From NCBI GenBank assembly GCA_020056205.1, contig JAGVIF010000058.1, positions 1-9,457 of the forward strand: 9,457 nucleotides of DNA, in the 5' to 3' direction. Numbering within the stretch: the stretch's first letter is position 1; every line of letters begins with the position of its first letter. Both the position numbers and the translations under genes were made by a program. Positions 6,710-9,457 of the stretch are shown one piece after another. This DNA comes from Lentisphaeria bacterium. GTDB taxonomy: Bacteria; Verrucomicrobiota; Lentisphaeria; Victivallales; GWF2-50-93. A model generated the notes under the pieces. That model did not search any database. It saw nothing but the letters and a program-made list of their open reading frames with translations, and had not been told where the DNA came from.

Positions 6710-7510
6710 TCAGGTTACCCTCTTTCGGAATACGTCCGATGCCCGGTCAAGAAGCGTTACGACAACATATATGCTCAGCGCGATGAGAATCAGCCGATTG
6801 TAGTCAAATAGACGCATAGACATAATCATATCGTAGCCGATTCCTCCGGCCCCGACAAGACCGAGGACTGTGGCCGCGCGTAAATTGTGGTCAAGAATAT
6901 ACATGACCGTGCTGATGAAATCCGGCCATGCCTGCGGGAGGTGCGCGAAAGTCCGGATGTGAAGCCAGCCGGCGCCGTGAGCGGCAACGCCTTCAACAGG
7001 TTTTGGATCAACCACCTCTATCGCCTCGGCAAAAAATTTGGCCATGAACCCCACCGTCACAAACGCAAGAGCCATTACTCCGGGAAGAGGCCCCAGCCCT
7101 ACGGCCGAAACAAAGACCAGCGCCCAGACTAATTCGGGCAAGGCGCGCATAAATGACAAAAGGGAGCGCGTTGCATGAAACACGCATGGGTGGGGACTGG
7201 TGTTTTTTGCGGCCAAAATACTGAGGGGCAGGCTGATGCCGACCGCAATGCTGGTGGCGAGAAAGGTCATCTCCATTGTTTCCAGCATTTTCCCGCCCAG
7301 ATCAGGCAGATAGCTCCAATCGGGAACGACTATTATCTTGCCGCAGAACTCTATCATTCGCGGAAACGAAGACAAGAGCCGCACTGCGCTAATCTCCGCA
7401 GCAGGCGCAAAAAAAAATGACATTCCGATTGTCAAGCCCAACGCGATCAAACACCAAAGCGGGGGAAATCCATTACGCGTAGGCCATCTGAGCTTCAAAA
7501 TGTTCTTCAT
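6710..7510 (-). CDS. phnE: PhnE1, phosphonate ABC transporter permease
   Basis: This is the first of two tandem PhnE-type permeases (266 residues). Hydrophobic segments lie at about residues 17-36, 82-100, 127-154, 208-224 and 238-254. The EAA coupling loop is at 173-193 (EGVAAHGAGWLHIR and following), and VLGLVGAGGIG is at 215-225. I place the start at the ATG at 7510: AAAAGG lies 9 nt upstream of it but only 3 nt from an alternative in-frame TTG at 7516. The gene starts 38 bp inside the end of phnC, which implies coupled translation of ATPase and permease. The partner for substrate delivery is PhnD, encoded at the head of the cluster. Confidence 0.95.
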   Translation of the reverse strand: MKNILKLRWPTRNGFPPLWCLIALGLTIGMSFFFAPAAEISAVRLLSSFPRMIEFCGKIIVVPDWSYLPDLGGKMLETMEMTFLATSIAVGISLPLSILAAKNTSPHPCVFHATRSLLSFMRALPELVWALVFVSAVGLGPLPGVMALAFVTVGFMAKFFAEAIEVVDPKPVEGVAAHGAGWLHIRTFAHLPQAWPDFISTVMYILDHNLRAATVLGLVGAGGIGYDMIMSMRLFDYNRLILIALSIYVVVTLLDRASDVFRKRVT

Positions 7511-8255
7511 TACCAATTGCCTTTTGGTTCCTGTAAATATGATTCAAAACATCATGCTCCAACGCCTTCGGAGCGCCATCAAATACAATTTTCCCGGCAT
7601 TAAGCCCGATTATCCGGTCGGCATAACGCTTCGCCAACGCCACCTGATGCAGGCTGACCAGAACAGTGATGCCGTCCTGATCGCATATCTTGCGGAGAAG
7701 CCGCATTATCTCCTCTCCGGCGACAGGATCTAAGCTTGCCACTGGCTCGTCCGCCAAAATCAGGCGCGGACCTTGCGCAAGCGCTCTAGCAACACCAACT
7801 CTCTGTTGTTGTCCTCCGGAAAGACGGTCGGCGCGCTCCCAGGCTTTTTCAGTGATTCCAACGCGCTCCAAGGCGTGATGGGCGATTTTTAAATCTCTCT
7901 CATGGAAGAGATACAGGACGCTGCCAATCCACGAACGGTGGCTCAGCCGCCCAGTCAGCACATTGGTCATCACGGACAGTCTCCCTACCAAATTAAAGTG
8001 CTGAAAAATCATGCCCGTCTTTGCGCGAATCCTTTGCATGACTCTAGGTCCAAGCGTCTGTCCTTCGATGCTCACCGTGCCTGATGAAGGCAGTTCGAGG
8101 CCATTCAGCATACGGAGCAAAGTGGATTTTCCTGCCCCTGACGGGCCAATTAGGACGGTAAACGACCCGGCCGCAATTTCCATCGAGACGCCGCGCAATG
8201 CCTGAACACCATTTGGAAACTGCTTCTCGATACGATTGACGATGATGTGTGACAT
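7473..8255 (-). CDS. phnC: PhnC, phosphonate ABC transporter ATPase
   Basis: PhnC is the cytoplasmic nucleotide-binding subunit that powers phosphonate import (260 residues; normal for the family). Motifs are Walker A GPSGAGKS at 37-44, Q-loop Gln85, signature LSGGQQQR at 145-152, Walker B LILADEP at 165-171 and H-loop His203. The segment between Q-loop and signature (TGRLSHRSWIGS, then LFHERD) is characteristic of PhnC and distinguishes it from polar amino-acid importers. The ATG at 8255 has AAGGAG 7 nt upstream. phnD is 75 bp upstream, and the end overlaps phnE1. It is distinct from PhnK and PhnL, the two ABC-fold proteins of the lyase itself. Confidence 0.96.
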   Translation of the reverse strand: MSHIIVNRIEKQFPNGVQALRGVSMEIAAGSFTVLIGPSGAGKSTLLRMLNGLELPSSGTVSIEGQTLGPRVMQRIRAKTGMIFQHFNLVGRLSVMTNVLTGRLSHRSWIGSVLYLFHERDLKIAHHALERVGITEKAWERADRLSGGQQQRVGVARALAQGPRLILADEPVASLDPVAGEEIMRLLRKICDQDGITVLVSLHQVALAKRYADRIIGLNAGKIVFDGAPKALEHDVLNHIYRNQKAIGNEEHFEAQMAYA

Positions 8256-8283
8256 AACAACTCTCCTTATGGGTTACGGAATC

Positions 8284-8309
8284 CCGGGGGGACGTATCCC
8301 GCCCCCCGG
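8284..8309. repeat. GC-rich hairpin between phnD and phnC
   Basis: Perfect 8-bp arms, CCGGGGGG (8284-8291) and CCCCCCGG (8302-8309), surround a 10-nt spacer. On the minus strand an alternative inner stem GGGA-TACG-TCCC can also form. No T-run follows in the direction of transcription, so it is probably not a strong terminator. Its place right after the binding-protein gene fits an mRNA-stabilising or partial attenuating stem that lets PhnD be made in excess over PhnC and PhnE. Confidence 0.7.
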
Positions 8310-8330
8310 CAACTCCTCTTTGTTTATCTT

Positions 8331-9200
8331 CTATTTTGACAACTGTTCCTTCTTTAATCCAAGTTCCTTGACCATGTCGCGAATCACTTGATAGTCCGCA
8401 GGCGTTACTGCGTCATAGCGGGTGATCACGCCATACCCAGACACCTTGATTTCCTTGTGGGCGTTAACAATGGCATCCTGTATTTTTTTCTTAAGTTTAG
8501 ACGGAAGATCCCCGCGATAGACGAGCGGAGAGCCGGGAAGATCGGGAGACTCAAGAAGAATCCTGTTCGACTCCTTGCTGATAAGCCCCTTGCCAATCAT
8601 TTTCTCGTATGTGATGTCGTTGTCGGCTGCGGCATCAACTGTTTTATTCTTTACGGCCAGCTCCGCCGCGTCATGCGACCCCGCATAAGTAAATTTGCCG
8701 AAAAACTCGCTGGGCATCATGCCGGTTTCCTTCTTCACAAGATAGGTGGGCATAAGACCTCCCGAAGTTGAGGCAGGGTCAACGAAAGCCACATTTTTGC
8801 CTTTAAGATCCTTTAAGGTCTTCACGGGGGAGTCGCCGGGAACAACAAATATGCTCCTATAAGTTGACTCGCCGGTGTCGCGAACTCCCACAGCAAACGC
8901 TTCGGCGCCAGCTTCCTGCTCAGCAAGATAGTAGGACAATGGGCCAAACCATGCGATGTCCACGCGCTTTTTACGCATAGCTTCGATGATCCCCGTGTAG
9001 TCGGTGGCGGTGAACACAACGACTTTTCGTCCGAGTTTTTTTTCCAGATGAGCGCGCATCGGCTCAAAATTTTTAATCATCTCCTCGTTGTTTTCGGCCG
9101 GGATCAACCCCATCACTAAGTCCTCCGCCTGTAACCGGATGACCGCCCCGAGAAACAAGCCGATGACGATAATGGCCGCGATTAGTTTCTTTGCTGTCAT
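8331..9200 (-). CDS. phnD: PhnD, periplasmic phosphonate-binding protein
   Basis: PhnD captures phosphonates in the periplasm and delivers them to the PhnC-PhnE importer. From the ATG at 9200 the protein has 289 residues. A signal peptide is clear: MTAKK, then a hydrophobic core at about 6-20, and a likely cleavage after LQA (residue 25). There is no lipobox cysteine, so it should be soluble in a diderm periplasm. Family features are LVMGLIPAEN (28-37), DIAWFGPLSY (81-90), DPASTSGG (141-148; the phosphonate-binding Ser-Thr loop) and GSHDAA (174-179). I chose 9200 because it has AAAAGGAG with 7-nt spacing and yields a proper signal peptide. The in-frame GTG at 9266 lacks a ribosome site and would add a charged extension. 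Whether it prefers 2-aminoethylphosphonate or others cannot be read from the sequence. Confidence 0.96.
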   Translation of the reverse strand: MTAKKLIAAIIVIGLFLGAVIRLQAEDLVMGLIPAENNEEMIKNFEPMRAHLEKKLGRKVVVFTATDYTGIIEAMRKKRVDIAWFGPLSYYLAEQEAGAEAFAVGVRDTGESTYRSIFVVPGDSPVKTLKDLKGKNVAFVDPASTSGGLMPTYLVKKETGMMPSEFFGKFTYAGSHDAAELAVKNKTVDAAADNDITYEKMIGKGLISKESNRILLESPDLPGSPLVYRGDLPSKLKKKIQDAIVNAHKEIKVSGYGVITRYDAVTPADYQVIRDMVKELGLKKEQLSK

Positions 9201-9207
9201 ATTTTTT

Positions 9208-9215
9208 CTCCTTTT
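9208..9215 (-). promoter_or_regulatory. Ribosome binding site of phnD
   Basis: The minus strand reads AAAAGGAG, with AGGAG 7 nt before the ATG at 9200. It decides the start in favour of 9200 over the GTG at 9266. Confidence 0.8.
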
Positions 9216-9362
9216 AATTATTACTGAAATTAATAGAACATTTATTGCTTTTATTTTGATGAACACTTGGACACGCTTAAAATGATTGTTTGATTTTTTC
9301 CTCCTTTTGTTTTGATTTTAGTTGATTTTTTGAACGAACATTTTTTGTAAATATTCACCGAA

Positions 9363-9377
9363 GAGCCAATTGCAAAA
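9363..9377 (-). promoter_or_regulatory. 15-bp motif upstream of phnD, shared with the phnJ upstream region
   Basis: The minus strand reads TTTTGCAATTGGCTC, identical at 14 of 15 bases to the copy at 3570-3584. It lies about 160 nt before phnD, against 26 nt before phnJ, so a common role would have to tolerate different spacing. It could be a regulator site or the end of a dispersed repeat. Confidence 0.35.
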
Positions 9378-9457
9378 GTCAAAACCAGCGCCGATGAAGG
9401 AGATTGTGAAATTCAGACGAGCCACAAAACCGGAGGCATACCCAAAGCGGTATGTCG

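Larger units (their letters stand above)
9201..9457 (-). promoter_or_regulatory. Leader and probable promoter region of the phn operon
   Basis: These 257 bases precede the first gene and hold no recognisable gene. The part nearest phnD (9201-9360) is very AT-rich and contains an orphan AGGAGG (9300-9305). Further upstream are the motif shared with the phnJ upstream region (9363-9377) and a small hairpin near the edge (9437-9442 with 9449-9454). The minus-strand TTGCAA inside the shared motif, followed after 16 nt by TATTTA, is a weak -35/-10 candidate. I find no tandem CTGTCATA Pho-box, so phosphate-starvation control is plausible from the function but not shown. Confidence 0.45.

Noticed and set aside
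9194..9200. CTGTCAT, half of a Pho box, at the phnD start
   Set aside because: It is a single half-site produced by the first codons of phnD, with no second half at the 11-bp repeat spacing.
9201..9266. Upstream GTG start for phnD
   Set aside because: No ribosome site precedes it and the added residues would put a charged stretch before the signal peptide; the ATG at 9200 has an ideal site.
9394..9457. Plus-strand open frame running off the right edge (MKEIVKFRRATKPEAY...)
   Set aside because: Only 21 codons are visible from the ATG, without a ribosome site or recognisable family; a divergent gene cannot be supported.

Overview
The window holds one minus-strand gene cluster for uptake of phosphonates and their cleavage by carbon-phosphorus (C-P) lyase. 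In order of transcription (high to low coordinates) it reads phnD-phnC-phnE1-phnE2-phnG-phnH-phnI-phnJ-phnK-phnL-phnM. It runs from phnD (start near 9200) to phnM, whose last codons are cut off by the left edge. No convincing plus-strand gene, RNA gene, CRISPR array or insertion sequence is visible.

Layout: 9201-9457 is an AT-rich leader/promoter region ahead of phnD. Next comes the ABC importer: PhnD (periplasmic binding protein), PhnC (ATPase) and two different permeases, PhnE1 and PhnE2. The soluble core follows: PhnG, PhnH and PhnI, with PhnL, load the phosphonate onto ribose-triphosphate from ATP. PhnM removes pyrophosphate, and PhnJ (radical SAM, Fe-S) breaks the C-P bond. PhnK is the ABC-type partner of the PhnGHIJ core. 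The expected products are the free hydrocarbon or other organic residue and ribose 1,2-cyclic phosphate 5-phosphate, which needs PhnP (and PhnN) for full processing. Neither PhnP nor PhnN is in the window; they may lie beyond phnM.

Most junctions are tightly coupled: ATGA overlaps (phnE2/phnG, phnJ/phnK, phnL/phnM), TGAATG (phnE1/phnE2), an 8-bp overlap (phnG/phnH) and a 38-bp overlap (phnC/phnE1). Two junctions are open. The 75-bp phnD-phnC gap carries a GC-rich hairpin. The 230-bp phnI-phnJ gap carries a large 27-bp-arm inverted repeat. The same 15-bp motif (14 of 15 bases) lies upstream of phnD and upstream of phnJ in the same orientation, hinting at a shared promoter or operator, or a shared dispersed repeat.

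Organism: the PhnD signal peptide has no lipobox cysteine, which suggests a diderm (Gram-negative) bacterium. GC is moderate (about half by eye), with AT-rich intergenic DNA and GGAG-type ribosome sites. PhnK carries a cysteine-rich insert absent from the E. coli protein. The sequence does not fix the phylum. The pathway itself is well known; the points worth checking are the PhnK zinc-ribbon-like insert and the intergenic elements.
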